Assembly (NCBI GenBank): GCA_005406025.1
Contig: BGZK01001280.1
Location: forward strand, 112,493-176,492
Origin: Eumeta japonica
Lineage: Eukaryota; Arthropoda; Insecta; Lepidoptera; Psychidae
DNA: 64,000 nucleotides
Direction: 5' to 3'
Shown here: in pieces, positions 1 through 11,800 of the stretch
Layout of the letters: the number at the start of each line of letters is the position of its first letter
Position numbering within the stretch: position 1 is the stretch's first letter
Notes under the pieces: model-generated
What the model saw: only the letters and a program-made list of their open reading frames with translations
Told to the model about the DNA's origin: nothing
Database searches by the model: none
Translations under genes and position numbers: made by a program

Positions 1-860
1 GATTAAACTCGGAATCTCAATTATAGAAGTGAATATTTAAGTAAAAATGGTAACACCATGAACTATGCAACCAATACTCAAAGATTATAATGAACATAAA
101 AATTAGATGCACTTATGAAAATTTCATAACAGAATATTTTCAAATTCTACTACTTTTCATAATTTCAGTGAAATACGAGGCCGTGTATTTAAATTACACG
201 CATTATTAAGGTCTTCTTCAATCTGAATTCACGTTTCATGGTACATTTTTCAGATACGCGACGCTCGCGGCGCGCCGTAATGATTTGAAATTCGATATAT
301 TAAGATATCTCCAGAAATTTACGTATCGATGCAGCTGCTCTAAAAATGGCGTATTGTGACATTTCAAATCTTCATTCGTTATTTACTACATCTATATCAG
401 GTACGTTTTAAATAATTGGAGTGAAACATTATGAATGACAATGGAATTACCCTTTAAGTTATTATCAAAAATTAATATCTTCAGATCTTTTCTACATTTA
501 ACTTAAACGATTATATCACAATTAATACAAGGTGATAAGATTCAGCCCAATTTTTCATAATTACCACTTTTTTATACTTTTTATTGTCGTTTTTCAGTTC
601 CTTTCAGACTGGGAATTCCTAGCACTAATTCGATATGTTTTAGCACCATTACAAATATCGTTATCAATGAGTAATACACGAACTGGTTAATAACGGCACG
701 TTTAGTGGTGCTAAAATATGTAGAATTAGCGCTAGCAATTTCCATTTATAAATCAACTAGCTGTTGTACGGTACTTCGTTAACGTGGTAGTTATCAAAAA
801 GACCAACGTTTTAAAAAAACATGGAAGCTGACCTCTATTCGTTTTTTGTCTTTCATCGCC
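1..860. other. AT-rich stretch, nothing identified
   Basis: No exon-like reading frame, RNA gene or recognisable transposon was found. A short GC-richer patch with GCGACGCTCGCGGCGCGCCG lies near 257-276. Confidence 0.5.
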
Positions 861-867
861 CACAGAT

Positions 868-1024
868 GTGTATATCTTTGGCTCGCTAACATTGTAACCT
901 TGAAGACCGTGACATAAGGTCTAAGACCTAAGTCTAGGTTTAAGGTTTGAGGTCTAAGTCTAGATCTGAGACATGAGAATGTCACGGTCTTCAAGGTCAG
1001 TGTTAGCTAGTCAAAGATATATAC
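868..1024. repeat. fold-back inverted repeat (MITE-like)
   Basis: The left arm (868-915) and the right arm (979-1024) are inverted copies of roughly 46-48 nt with few mismatches, both containing CCTTGAAGACCGTGACAT. The 63-nt centre repeats GGTCTAAGTCTAG-type words. It sits at the edge of an older dispersed repeat that continues to the mariner at 1294. Confidence 0.8.
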
Positions 1025-1293
1025 ATAGCGGGATTTCTTCTTATTCATGAACTTTATTGATTAAAAAAAAATAAGAAAGTTATGGATAGTTGGGCAAATT
1101 TCTTTTCTATGACACTCAAACAGTCAAAAAATCAAAAAATGTAACGGTAGGCAGTTACAATTTGTCCAAATCCGTTCAGTAGGTACTTCGAATCAAAAAG
1201 GGCGAACAACTTTTAATTTTCTCTTTCTCTAGTCCCTAAGCAATGTAGCGTGAAAAATTATGTCCAAAACTAAGTTATAGTTTACTGTTGATA
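1024..1293. repeat. old dispersed repeat interrupted by the mariner (resumes at 2576)
   Basis: The stretch resembles 21960-22020 (GATTTCTTC.. then ..TATTGATTTAAAA) and 23505-23680 (AATCTATTCAATAG.., ..TAGCGTGATAAATT). It resumes after the mariner with CAAATCGGTCCATTAGTTTG. This ending is common at the tail of insect non-LTR or SINE copies; the exact family is not known to me. Confidence 0.55.
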
Positions 1294-2575
1294 CGTGGGG
1301 CACACTTAGAATTTATAGAGTGAATGAAAAAGAAACTTTATGAACAGTTAAAAACGAATTTATTGTTTTCAAAATATTCTCCGTTAGCATAAATGCACTT
1401 TTTCATACGAATAATCCAATTTTGACAATATTTTGCCACTCCTCCCAGATGACATCGGAAAAATGTTTTTCATACTCTTCGACAGCCTCTTCTGGTCATG
1501 AAAAACGTTGACCGCGTAATTGGTTCTTAATTTTTGCCCACAAAAAAGTCACAAGATGTAGGATCGGGACTGTATGCAAAACTGCTCATAAGTTCTACTT
1601 TTTTCTCCTTAAAAATTTGCTTGCCTGTTTGACCGTGTGAAAACTGGCATTGTCGTGGGGCAAGATGATACGACGTTTACGGTTATTTTTCCGAAGTTCG
1701 TCAATAACTTTCAGGAAACAAATGGTCGTGTACCAATCACTATTCATAGCAAGACAATTCTTTAAAGCATAGCCATGTGCCCAGCTTTATTAGAAAAAGA
1801 AGCAATCATCCGCTTAGAGGCACTTCGCTCGTGCGCCACTTTGATTGACTTCGGCTCATCTCTATAGACCCATACGGTCGATTGCTGCTTTGCTTTGGGA
1901 TCGTAGCAATAAATCCATCGTCACCTGTTACTATGTTCCACACCAAATGTAATGTCCCTTCCTTGAATCTGGTAAGGATAGAATTGCACCAAGTGACGCA
2001 GCCCATTTTTTGAGTCTCAGACAAATTGTGTGGGATCCACCGCGAGCACAGCTTTTACATATCCAAATGTTTGTGTAAAATTGATTGTATTTAAATCATG
2101 CTTGTACCTAAGGATGATAGGTTATATGCCCAAATAGGTTACATGCCTGTCTGGTTCGATCATTCGGCGCATAGCATTGATGTTTTTTTGGTCACAGCAG
2201 TGAAGGGGCCACCATTACGAAATTCGTCACTGAGATTGACACGACCGCACTTGAACTTTGCAAACCAGTTATAAATAGTCGTCTTTCACGTTGCTTCATT
2301 GCCAAAATCAGTTCAACGCCGAGCGAAGCTTTGCTGAGCTGTCAAATTACACTTAAAATCGCAGAAAATTATACTACGAAAATTCTCACAACTTAAATTC
2401 ATAGAGATGAAGATACGCAATTTTCAAAATGTCACCACAATTTAAAAATATGCGACAGTTAGTTGAAACAAACTGTATTCTACAGCCAAAGAGTTCTATT
2501 TTTACATGTGCTAAATATTTTTTAAATGTTGTTTATGCAAGTGGCCAGTTCCAGAAACTTATAGTGCGCCCCACT
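1294..2575 (-). mobile_element. mariner element with TIRs and TA duplication, transposase degraded
   Basis: The element is 1282 bp, the usual mariner size. The terminal inverted repeats start CGTGGGGCACACT (left) and AGTGGGGCGCACT (right, reverse complement), flanked by TA at 1292-1293 and 2576-2577. On the minus strand the transposase runs from about 2400 to 1330. The aspartate codons of the D,D34D triad are still visible at 1920-1922 (VTGDD), 1652-1654 (DNAS) and 1548-1550 (SPDPTSCD). The spacing of the last two is 104 nt instead of 105, so at least one frameshift lies between them, and further stops are present. It is inactive. Confidence 0.92.
1806..2024 (-). pseudogene. mariner transposase fragment around the first catalytic Asp
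   Basis: An open stretch inside the mariner. It reads WCNSILTRFKEG, then WNIVTGDDGFIATIP, and a Pro/Ser-rich segment matching the mariner block after the first Asp. It is bounded by stops and is only part of the original ORF. Confidence 0.85.
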
Positions 2576-2834
2576 TAAACCGCAAAGAGTTCCATTCAAA
2601 TCGGTCCATTAGTTTGAACAAACAAACAGAAAAAAATTTTAAGAGCAGCTGTTTTGGGGTCTATATTATATATACAGTACACACCATTTATACTACTTTC
2701 AACTACGATTTTATTATATTTATAGATATTGTACACTGAGAAGAAAGGCTTTTGCCATACTTTAATTTTCATTTTCTTATATCACATTCTAATAAGTAAA
2801 GTTTGGAATGTTTCTAAATTTGACTAACTATTTT

Positions 2835-2997
2835 AAAATTTGAGTGAAGTAAGAGAACATCATTTAGAAGCTATATTTCCCAAAATGTAGCATAATTTAG
2901 AAGCTATATTTTTCAAAATATATTATAACATAATTGAAAAGCTATATTTTGGGAAATATAGCTTCTAAATGATGTTCTCTTACTTCACTCAAATTTT
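2835..2997. repeat. perfect 52-bp inverted repeat, 59-bp loop
   Basis: The arms at 2835-2886 and 2946-2997 are exact reverse complements over 52 nt. The loop holds a third, degenerate copy of the arm word TTAGAAGCTATATTT. No coding potential. It could be a foldback element or a recent inverted duplication. Confidence 0.95.
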
Positions 2998-5600
2998 TAA
3001 ATTATATTTGATTAATAATTATTTATAAGCTCATCATTTATATGAATTTAGAAGAATAACAATAAATTTAATAAAGGTTATATTAATCTTCTATTTTTTA
3101 AGCCTTTACGTTCCTCTCTGTATTCTGTTTTACGATTTTGCAGCATAAATGTATAATATATTTACATCAGAGAGAGGCATTGAATTGAAAATGTGTTTAA
3201 AATTAGGCTGCGAGGGAAAATCTGTTGAAGTGACCCCACATCAAATCGATGAAAGGGTCTGTTCGGAATTTTTTCTCAATGGTAATGATTTTATATTTAA
3301 TTCCTTAAAATAGATAATCAATTTCCATACTGAAATACCTGTGCAATAAAATTTAATTGCTTTTCAAAAATATATCAAGCAAATCAGTCTCCTTTAAATC
3401 AAATCACAAATAGCTTTATTTCGAAAGTAATAGAAATTACATTTGAAATGCGTTATAAACGATTGTTTTCAATATTAACATTACCACCCATTCTAAATAC
3501 TGATTCACCTTGAGAAAAATGAGCAAAAAATCTCAAGGTTTGCTCTTTTTTATAAAAAAATTCAGATACAAAACATTGGGTAATTAACAAGTAAATATAA
3601 CACTTAGAAATAACATGAAGCAACCTGATAGCCGAGCAGTTCTGTCCCATATTTTTTCATTATTTATTATCATTCATTAAAATATACAGACATGATATTA
3701 CAGCCCTTGCCATATAACTTTTGTTCAACGAAAAGATTAAATTCATAAAATGGCAAGTTTGGAATTTCAGCTGGAATCTTATTATAAAAGCGCACATATT
3801 GCCCCTCAAATGATTTGCTAAATTTGCTTAGATGGATTTTATGAGCAGCAAGATCTTTCTAATGTCTAGTTTTAATACTGCTGATGTCACCCATTTTTGA
3901 GAACGAATCTATATTTCTCTTGACATATACCAGGTTTTCGTATATGTATTGTGATGCTAAAGTTAAGATATTAATTTACTTAAATTTTTCTTGGAAAGAT
4001 ACCAATGGTCTCTAATCATAAACACCGCGAATATTTCGCTTCTGCAGCACGAAAATTTTGTTAATATCGGTTAATAGTTAATAACACCATAACAAAATTC
4101 CATAGGTCATGAAACTATGAAAAAAAACTGAAATAAACTAGTCTCGCGGTGTTTTCATCTGTAAATCATCGAATTATTTTTATTGCAAATGTGTGCAGAA
4201 CTAAGCTTTTTCTAATTTAATCATCTTAATTTTTCAATCGCTTTTGGAAATTATAATAGCATCAATAAGATATATTTATTCTAAAACGTTTTATATACAA
4301 TAATAATTAAATATATATTGTACAATCCAAACAGCAAGTTATAATTTTTTACGATATTTTCATAACAAAATATAATGTTCTAGAACATAATTTTTCACAT
4401 AAAGCAAGGTAAGCATTATTTGAGTGGAGGTAAAATCTAAGGTAAGCTCGAAGTGGCGTGTTTGCATGCGATAGTTGCGTGCCTGGATCGTTATGCTCTA
4501 TTGACTATTCACCCGGTTGGCGAATTTTCCGCCGACTTAACGAGTTTGACGAGACCTAAATTATTACGGATTAAGTTTACTTTCGACGATAAGTACAACA
4601 CTACTCCAACATTTAGTTTTGAAATTAAGACTTGTAACAACTCGTCACTGCTTATAAATTACTAAAGGTTGCAATAATTAATATACAGATACATAATGTA
4701 GAGAGAGATAGAGACAAAAGATGTCAAATTAATATTATATCTATAAGATTTACATCATCCATCTCTATCTTTCATTTTCACTTCTCTCAACATGCACATA
4801 TTGTAAATAGGTATGCCGACCGAGAAAAGTTAACTTCATGCTTGTGAGTAAGGTTCAGATTTAATTATTTCATCCGCCTCAATTCAAAATAGTCGGTCTT
4901 GGACTATGTAGTATTCATCGGAATTATTAGCATATTAATTTGTTTCAGTCATTGGACGTCCATTATGACTTTAACCTCCCTCTCACCTTTCAAATTTCAT
5001 GATTCTGGGCTACCTGAAACGAATGGTAGTGATCTTTAACACAACTTCAGCTTAGTAGAAGGCCATCCCACGCCCATTTTGACTTCCAGTTCCTCGGCGC
5101 CACTAGATACTTCCTAAAGTAGCATTGGTACACTTTGTGACTCTTTCGGCTGCATGTAATAGTAAGGGATCACATCTAGCATCCTCATGAGCTTAAACCT
5201 ATAATTGGATGTCGTCGATAACATTTGGATTGGATGTCGAGAGGTTATAAATTAAGGGTTTATATCACCGATTTAATTGCATTGCAAAACTTTATTTCCT
5301 AGAGAGTACATTATTATAATACTAGTTCTTATCATGTGAAAGTCGTCCATGTGTGATTTTCTTACTCATACGTATGGTGTGTATACGTAAAACCATGACT
5401 ACGTCTTGTCACTCAATCTATTTACCGCTTCCGCATTGTCTTTCCTTTATACGCCTCCATCGAATTGTAACAATATCAGTAATGGCGCTCAAAAACATAT
5501 ATCGCATGAAAACTATATCATATTAAAACTATATATACACTTTTATTAAGTTATGCTAAGCATATATATTCTACTATATAAATCTGCATCATCTGTCTGT
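2998..5600. other. AT-rich stretch, no gene recognised
   Basis: Only short open frames that look like chance, including 3453-3650 (-) and 4453-4665 (+). Their translations match no family I know, and they lack neighbouring exons or splice signals. Confidence 0.5.
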
Positions 5601-5639
5601 ACAATCATTTATTTTGTAAAATTTCTATATAGATATTGG

Positions 5640-5860
5640 TTTTATGACTAACTGACCCCAATTTCATGATTTAAAAAATGTGCGTATTTCTGTCTGTCGG
5701 TCTGTTTGTCTGTTTATGTCTTTTCATAACTTAATAATAATATGATCGATCTTGATGAAAATTAGTATATAATAAGAACATGCGACTGCACAAATGATAG
5801 ACTACTACTACTATTGGTCCGTCTGTTTGTTTGTCTGCCTGTATGTTATTATTTAACTTA
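5640..5860. repeat. TGTCTGTCTGTT-rich repeat tail, two similar units
   Basis: Two stretches (about 5690-5722 and 5816-5845) are built of TCTGTCTGT/TTTGTCTGT words. Each is followed by an AT-rich segment and a variant of CATAACTTAATAATAATATG. Such words are frequent in dispersed insect repeats; the family is not identified. Confidence 0.4.
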
Positions 5861-6342
5861 AAACGTTTTACCGATCTTAATTCAAAATTCAAATTCGACA
5901 TAACTTTATTTCGTAGGTTACAATACAATACTTGAAATACGGCATAATACTTATAGAATTTACAGATTTTTTTTAATGTTAACACTTTTTTTTATTACAT
6001 CTTTTTCATAAGGCAGTTAGTTATTCTTCAGAAGAACGATCAAGAAACTTTAAGGTAGGTCTTTTCCAACAAAAATAATACAGAAAAACAGTAATTTATA
6101 AAATATTGCAAGTAAAACAAACCTATAAGAAATTGAGCTCGTTATGTCTATTTATCCTTTAAATATTCAGAGACTGTATAATACAATTTTTTGTAAAGTG
6201 TTTGCTTAATAAAGATTTTACTACTTTTCCTTTGATTACCTTACTAACTACTAATTTGATTATTTTAATATCCTTAACTAATTTATTTCCTTTAGCTACT
6301 TTACTTTTTAACTATTAACTAATTTAACATTAAAATTTATTT

Positions 6343-6513
6343 CTGAGCAATATCTGCAGGAACCCCAAGTTCGGTGAAGGCCTCCTCCAAAGATGCCCAT
6401 TTGTCTATGTCCTGTGCAATCTCTTTCCACTTTAGACCGGTAGTCTTTTTTATCTAATCTTCCCAACGTATCCATGGTCTTCCTCTGTTCCTTTTAACTG
6501 AAGGACCTTTCCG
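6343..6513 (-). mobile_element. RTE-type LINE, C-terminal end of the ORF
   Basis: The minus strand reads RNRGRPWIRWED then TTGLKWKEIAQDIDKWASLE and EAFTELGVP. This is the ending of RTE-clade reverse transcriptase ORFs (RGRP..RW..D...GP.W...A.DR..W...EEAF). A stop interrupts it. The rest of the same ORF resumes at 7330 on the same strand, so the two pieces were separated by the insert at 6514-7330. Confidence 0.8.
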
Positions 6514-6515
6514 AT

Positions 6516-6761
6516 ATGTTACTTTTAATATCCATCTCCAGAAATAATAAATCAGACAGATCCCATTTCGCTAAACATCTATTAGAAACCAATCATAAGC
6601 TTAATAACGATCACAAATTCGATGTTTTGCATGTGTGTGAGAAGGGGTTACGTTTAAATGTTTTGGAATTCTTCGAAATTTTAAAACATAAAGATAATAA
6701 TAATATGCTCAATGACCAAATTGACGTTTATGAATCGCCATTATTGGACGCTTGCCTGTAA
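6516..6761 (+). mobile_element. Penelope-like element fragment (C-terminal, GIY-YIG endonuclease side)
   Basis: The translation SHFAKHLLETNHKLN, then DVLHVCEKGLRLNVLEFFEI and LNDQIDVYESPLLDAC resembles the end of Penelope-type ORFs (FA.H..E..H.... / L.. EKG..L...E..EI). It is in the opposite orientation to the surrounding RTE relic. No reverse transcriptase part was seen. The match is from pattern memory, so moderate confidence. Confidence 0.65.
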
Positions 6762-7330
6762 CTATTTGGGTAATGTTGGTGATGGTAAGTCTGTGACATT
6801 TGACAGACATGTCTATCGGTGGTGGTCTGTGGCTGCCTTAAGAATGTTTTCGTCACTCTTTGACCATTGCATGACAGCGGCCCGCTTAACGAGGTTATGT
6901 TGGTTGTTTTAACGCTCCTTGCACCTTGGTGGATGTGACTGTCGGCAATTTCCTGAGGATGTGCCTGGTTGGCATGAAACGTACGTAGAATTAACAATTT
7001 AATAGTTAGCGGAATAAGATAATTATAAAAATAAATAACACTTGCTTAGGTGTTCGATATCTGTCAATCCTCTGGAATTAATATTCAATCATTTGAATAG
7101 AGATTCGTAGTGGAGAGGCAGATTCGGGGGTCAGCGGTGGGTTGCATGCTGCATGTTAATGCATGTTGCATGTTGCAGGATTTCCGCGAATTAACACCTC
7201 ACACAATACAATATCCATCTCTTATATTTAATCCTCACTACATGTTCTTTCCCACTTGAGTTTTTATGCATAATTAATTGATTGCAATAATTAATTGCAT
7301 TAATTTTTTTGATAAATGACTATATTTTTT
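6762..7330. other. unidentified insert sequence between the Penelope fragment and the RTE relic
   Basis: The stretch contains GCATGCTGCATGTTAATGCA-type short direct repeats (7143-7178) and a short open frame on each strand that matches no known family. It may be the rest of the element that carried the Penelope fragment, or a second insertion. Confidence 0.4.
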
Positions 7331-8341
7331 TAAGTCGTATTTAATCTTATTTTTGTATTTTAAGCATGCTGCGCTTTGTCCTCGTTGGCAAGTAATGATT
7401 TTATTTTTTTCAATTTTGAAGTAAATTTCCACGTCTGGCATCCGTACGTGAAGCGTGGTAGAAGGTTGGAGTTCATAACTTTTGTTTTAATAATTACAGG
7501 AAGGTTACTTTTAAATATTTCGTTCATATTGCAGTATTTATTCCATGTTTGTTGTACTCTTCTTTTGACTTCCATTTTGTTGTTTTTTCTGACAAAACTA
7601 ATTTATCGTATTTATCGCTATATTCAAGTGGCACTTCATTAATTATTATTAATCTTCTCCAATTATTTGTCATTGCCATTGTCTTAGTGAAATTCATTTC
7701 CAATTTTACCTTAATACTAGCTAAATGCAAAGTTTTGATCATGTGCTGTAGCTAAGAAACGGACTCTGATAATAATACTAAGTCATCTGCGAATCTTAAG
7801 TGACTTAAGTAGTCGTACCCTTTATATACAGCGCTGACTTACTCCAGTCTAACTTGTTGATGATAATCTCCACGATGGCCATAAATATTTTTTAAAAGCG
7901 GGTCGCCCTGCCTTACGCCTCTTTCTATAGGAAATTTAGATCCGACAGTTTCTTGCTTGATTCTACCCTTGTTATTGGTATATATGCCTTGGATGACCTT
8001 TATATGGACGTCTTCTACTCCCTGCTATTTTAAGCTTTCCCATATATTCATGTGTGTTACCGCATCAAATGCTTTTTGATGGTTGTTAAACGCTATGTAT
8101 AGCGATCTCTATTGTCCTTGGTACTTCTCTATAATTAATTGTGTGTCTATATGGCCAACTGTAGAAAATCCTTTTATGAAGATTTCTTGCTCTACTGGTT
8201 GTTTTAATTCTAATGTACTGGTGATTCTTTTGTTTATAATGGTGGAGAAAAGTTTGTAGAGGTTCAGTAACAAGCTTATCGGTCTATAGTTGCCAATATC
8301 CTTCGGGTGGCCCTTTTTTATAAAAGTATGGTATTTGAGTC
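7330..8341 (-). mobile_element. RTE-type LINE, reverse transcriptase region, decayed
   Basis: Minus-strand reading in order: GHPKDIGNYRPISLL (RT block 1), IINKRITSTLELKQPVEQE, then the GVRQGD-like block near 7910, LRFADDLVLLSE (catalytic FADD box near 7770-7800), TMAMTNNW, SDKYDKLVL, and LPRFTYGCQTW. This order is diagnostic for the RTE clade. Stops and frameshifts are present throughout, and the 5' half (endonuclease) is missing: the copy stops at 8341 against another LINE. Confidence 0.85.
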
Positions 8342-10610
8342 TCCAAAGCAAGATGTCATGTGACTACCATGGACACAGCCAAAATAAACCGATTTGGCGG
8401 TTTGTATATCGAACAAATTTGTTATCGGTTTAATTGCAAATGTAGCAGAGCTAAGCCTTTTCGCCAACTCACCCATATGAGGACGGCTTTTAAGTTTATT
8501 ACCTAAAGTAATACCCAGGATTACTGTAGTGTCAACAAGCTCTAATTTCTCATTTCTTATTAAAATATTATAGTACTGGATCCGTATTTTACATTTGGAA
8601 CTAATAACTTCACACATTTTGTTTTACTCTTATTAAGAAGTAAATTATTTACAATAAATCACTTTTCAATTTTAAAAATTGCAATGTTTACCCAGCCATA
8701 TTAAAGTTGCATTCTTTTAACTGTTAAAAATAAAGAGGAATCATCTGCAAACAGTATTATCTAATGAACATCCTTAACAATACTAGGTAAGTCATTAATA
8801 TAAACTAAAACAGAAACGTACCGAGAATCGATCCCTGTGGCACCCCTCCTGCGGATCATGCATACAGACGATCTCATGACATTTACATCTACTTTCTAAA
8901 CTCTATTAGTCAAATATTACGTCAAAGGTTTAGTACAGCGCCAATAGCTCCTTAATAATGTAGCTTCCCGATAAGTGTTTCACGATTTACACAGTGAAAC
9001 GTCTTGGAGAAATCACAAAACAATCCTATCGCAGCTCGCGAATCCTCTAAGGCTTCAAAATTTTTTTCAACAAGCTCAACACCAGCATCGATTGTTGAAC
9101 CACTCGTGTGAAACCGAACTGCCCAAACTTTCTTTTTTGACATTAAATTATAACTATAAAAATTTAGTAGTAGTTGATTTAGGGCCAACTTTTTAAAAAA
9201 TTACATGATATCGGCAGTACAAATATAAACCTAAAGTTAGTGGGCTTCGGTTTACTACCATCTTTGTACATGAGAACAACTTTGCTTTCTTTCGTCAGAT
9301 CAGGAAACACGAAATCATCTAAACATTTATTAAAGGCAAACAGTAAATGTGTTACAATACAATCACTAATGGAGTTTTAACTGACATATCCTGGAGATCA
9401 GTCGTCTTTTTAATACCCAAAGACTTAATAATGTCTTCAAAATTTACATATTTAAATTCTAAATTCATGCTAATAAGCGGAATACTTTCTCTTAGTAAGG
9501 ATTCAGTAAGAGCGGAAGATGAATTGAGAGATTTAATAGTCGAAATTGAAATATCAGTAAAATATTTCAAAAGCTTCGGCAACTTCTATGTCTTTTTTTA
9601 GAATTATCTATTTTATATTTAGTTGAAAGTCTTGATCGCGACCTTTAATTTTACAAATTTCGTTATTTTGACTGTCCAAGTTGTTTTTATTAAGTTTTTG
9701 CTATACTTTATTTTCTTATTATTATAATTCGTTTTAGCAGCGATAAAAACACGTTTAAAAGTTTTTGAAGAATTTCTAACATACTCAGTAAATCTCTCTC
9801 TTTTATTATATCTCCTTTGATCATAAAGGATGTACAATCTCGTTCTACTTTTGTCATTTACCTTAATAATTCTTGTTTGTAAATATTGTGTATTCATCTT
9901 TTATTACGTGAAATATTGAGTTGTATATTTAACTGGAATCGACACAGCATTATTGTTCCGGAATCCTCTGCATGATACAAATTTCTAAATTATACCAAAA
10001 GTTTTTTATTCACTGCAATGCACTATATCACTTTGTTTAGATTTGTACTACCCGATTGTTTAAAAGACGCAAGTTGACCACTGTGGACTAATTTTAAATG
10101 ATTAAAAATACTTTTCTGGAATAGTTCGACATTTTCGTTAATATTATCAAGACCTGTCTTTGAGACAAGCGTGATTTTTCCAGGCGTCAAAAAGAAGTTT
10201 AACAGATTATAACACCGGAAGAACTCCAAAATCCTACTATTGTGACTGGTGATATATTACTATATACCTTCCTTTGTTACTTATTTTATACAAGGTTTGG
10301 TCCATAATCGAATCATACAACTCATAATAAGAATGGGGGGCCTCTATACTCTCATCACAATAAGCCGCATGAATTCCATACGGGCTATCTCCATACACCG
10401 CTGAGCAGGGACCCATAAAATCAGTTTTTTTCCCCTAAATTTTTAATTATTACAGACAAAAATTAAGGAACCGCCATGTGATCAATTCTTTCTGCTGTAG
10501 GAGCTTACAACCTCGTGATTAGGAAAGTCAAATAGAAGCTATCCGTTTTTGAGCCAATGTTCCGTAATATGTAGTATATCAATATTGGCACTGTCCATGA
10601 ATAGTTCAAC
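8342..10610 (-). mobile_element. Jockey/CR1-like LINE, endonuclease plus reverse transcriptase, decayed
   Basis: From right to left on the minus strand: an AP-endonuclease segment (10600-10250, ITEHWL and HGGSLIFV), its end (10229-10023, LLNFFLTPGK..LDNI..HSGQLASFKQSG), a linker (9897-9619, RTRLYILYDQRRYNKRERF), then RT blocks STIDAGVELVEKNFEALEDS and FCDFSKTFHCVNRETLIGKL (9188-8952). An ADD-type box lies near 8750, followed by a thumb segment VILGITLGNKLK..PHMGELAKRLSSATFA (8617-8400). It contains many stops. It is the same family as 26285-29480. The C-terminus is cut at 8342 by the RTE piece. Confidence 0.85.
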
Positions 10611-10735
10611 TTCCAGTTTCAAATTTGGAACTAGAAGTTGTGACCGGTAGTGAAACCGAAGTCGAAAACGGGACGAGGAGCAGAATCGAAGCCGGGATGG
10701 GGTGGGTTCGAAATCGAAAAGGGGAGTAATAAATT
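10611..10735. repeat. purine-rich GGGA/GAATCGAAA-type repeat, copy 1
   Basis: The motif chain GTGACCGGTAG, CGAAAACGGGACGAGGA, CAGAATCGA, GCCGGGAT recurs at 50785-50905, where GTGACCGGTAG, CAGAATCGAGAACGGGAC and AACCGGGAT appear in the same order. A weaker inverted relative lies at 34690-34800. No coding capacity is seen. Confidence 0.65.
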
Positions 10736-11640
10736 AATGATTTGAAGTAATTCCAAATTTTTCAAAGATTGAAATAATTCCTAAATAAATAAAGATATGA
10801 GTCCCAAATATGTGCATAATTACAGAAAAACGTAAATCAGAGGAAAGCTCGCATCAAAAGAAATTCAAAAAACCTAAAAAGTCTAGCACCGAGCTAATTT
10901 TAGAGCTATTGTTACTATTTTTTTTCCGAAGTTTTCAGGGAAAATCTTCGGCGCGAACCTTATAAACACAACTAAAGAAAATTGATACATTTCAGCCAAT
11001 GAAATGTCTACTACGTCAAAACAATCATTACATCGCATTTTGTTTACGTGCGTGTTGTCAAAACGTATCGTAAAGATCCTCCGGCAGATAATACCTGTCG
11101 GCCCGTTAAAACCCTGTATTACACGGCCTTCGAACTCCCGCGTATAATATCATGCCCAGCTGAATGTGCCACGCTCGCATATTGTAACTACACAATGAAC
11201 CCTTTCTTAGGTCGGGGCCGAGGTGACGTGAAAAGCGCATTTTGTGTAAACCCAAATTTATTTTTCAGAAAAAAAATCCTATAGCATTTTAAAAACAGAA
11301 ATTCAACAAACAGACGTTGATTCGATGAAGAAATTTAAGTAAAACAACGTCGGTGCTCGGAGACTTAAATTGTTTTTAAAAATACTTTATTTTATTTCAT
11401 TGTTTTGTAAATATTTGAAATAATTAATTAAAACTTGGCCATAGATACCTCTGATACTTACCAGTCATATTTCTTTGTAAGCATTTCGTGTCTTAAACTT
11501 TCTTAAAATGTCTTAAATTTTCTCGTGAGATGAGCTATTGTTGTCGTGCCGTAGCTGTCGTATATTTTCTCATGAAATTAATTGTTGCATCAGGTTTTAT
11601 TCACCGTATTGTTGAGATATACCTTCCCATAATGTTCTTC
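10736..11640. other. no gene recognised
   Basis: A 78-codon open frame at 11048-11284 (+) contains several Cys and Pro residues but matches no family I know and has no visible exon partners. It is probably chance. The rest is AT-rich. Confidence 0.45.
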
Positions 11641-11800
11641 AATCACACTGAGAAGCATGGTTGGAGGATGCTAACGACCAAGGTCCACAGTGCAATGACA
11701 TGGTCCAGGACTGACGGCTTGTTCATACGAGGTCAGAATCGAACCCAGCAGTATACCTTCAGGTTCAAAGGTAATGCTTTCAACCACTGAACCATCAATG
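11640..11800 (-). repeat. tRNA-derived SINE (RNA polymerase III promoter head)
   Basis: On the minus strand an A-box TGGTTCAGTGG (11794-11784) is followed after about 38 nt by a B-box GGTTCGATTCT (11745-11735), the spacing of a tRNA gene. The flanks do not fold into a proper cloverleaf acceptor stem, and the sequence runs on for another ~100 nt, so a tRNA-derived SINE is more likely than a functional tRNA. Confidence 0.7.

Noticed and set aside
11735..11794. Possible functional tRNA gene (A and B boxes on -)
   Set aside because: No complementary acceptor stem and a longer repeat-like body, so a tRNA-derived SINE fits better.
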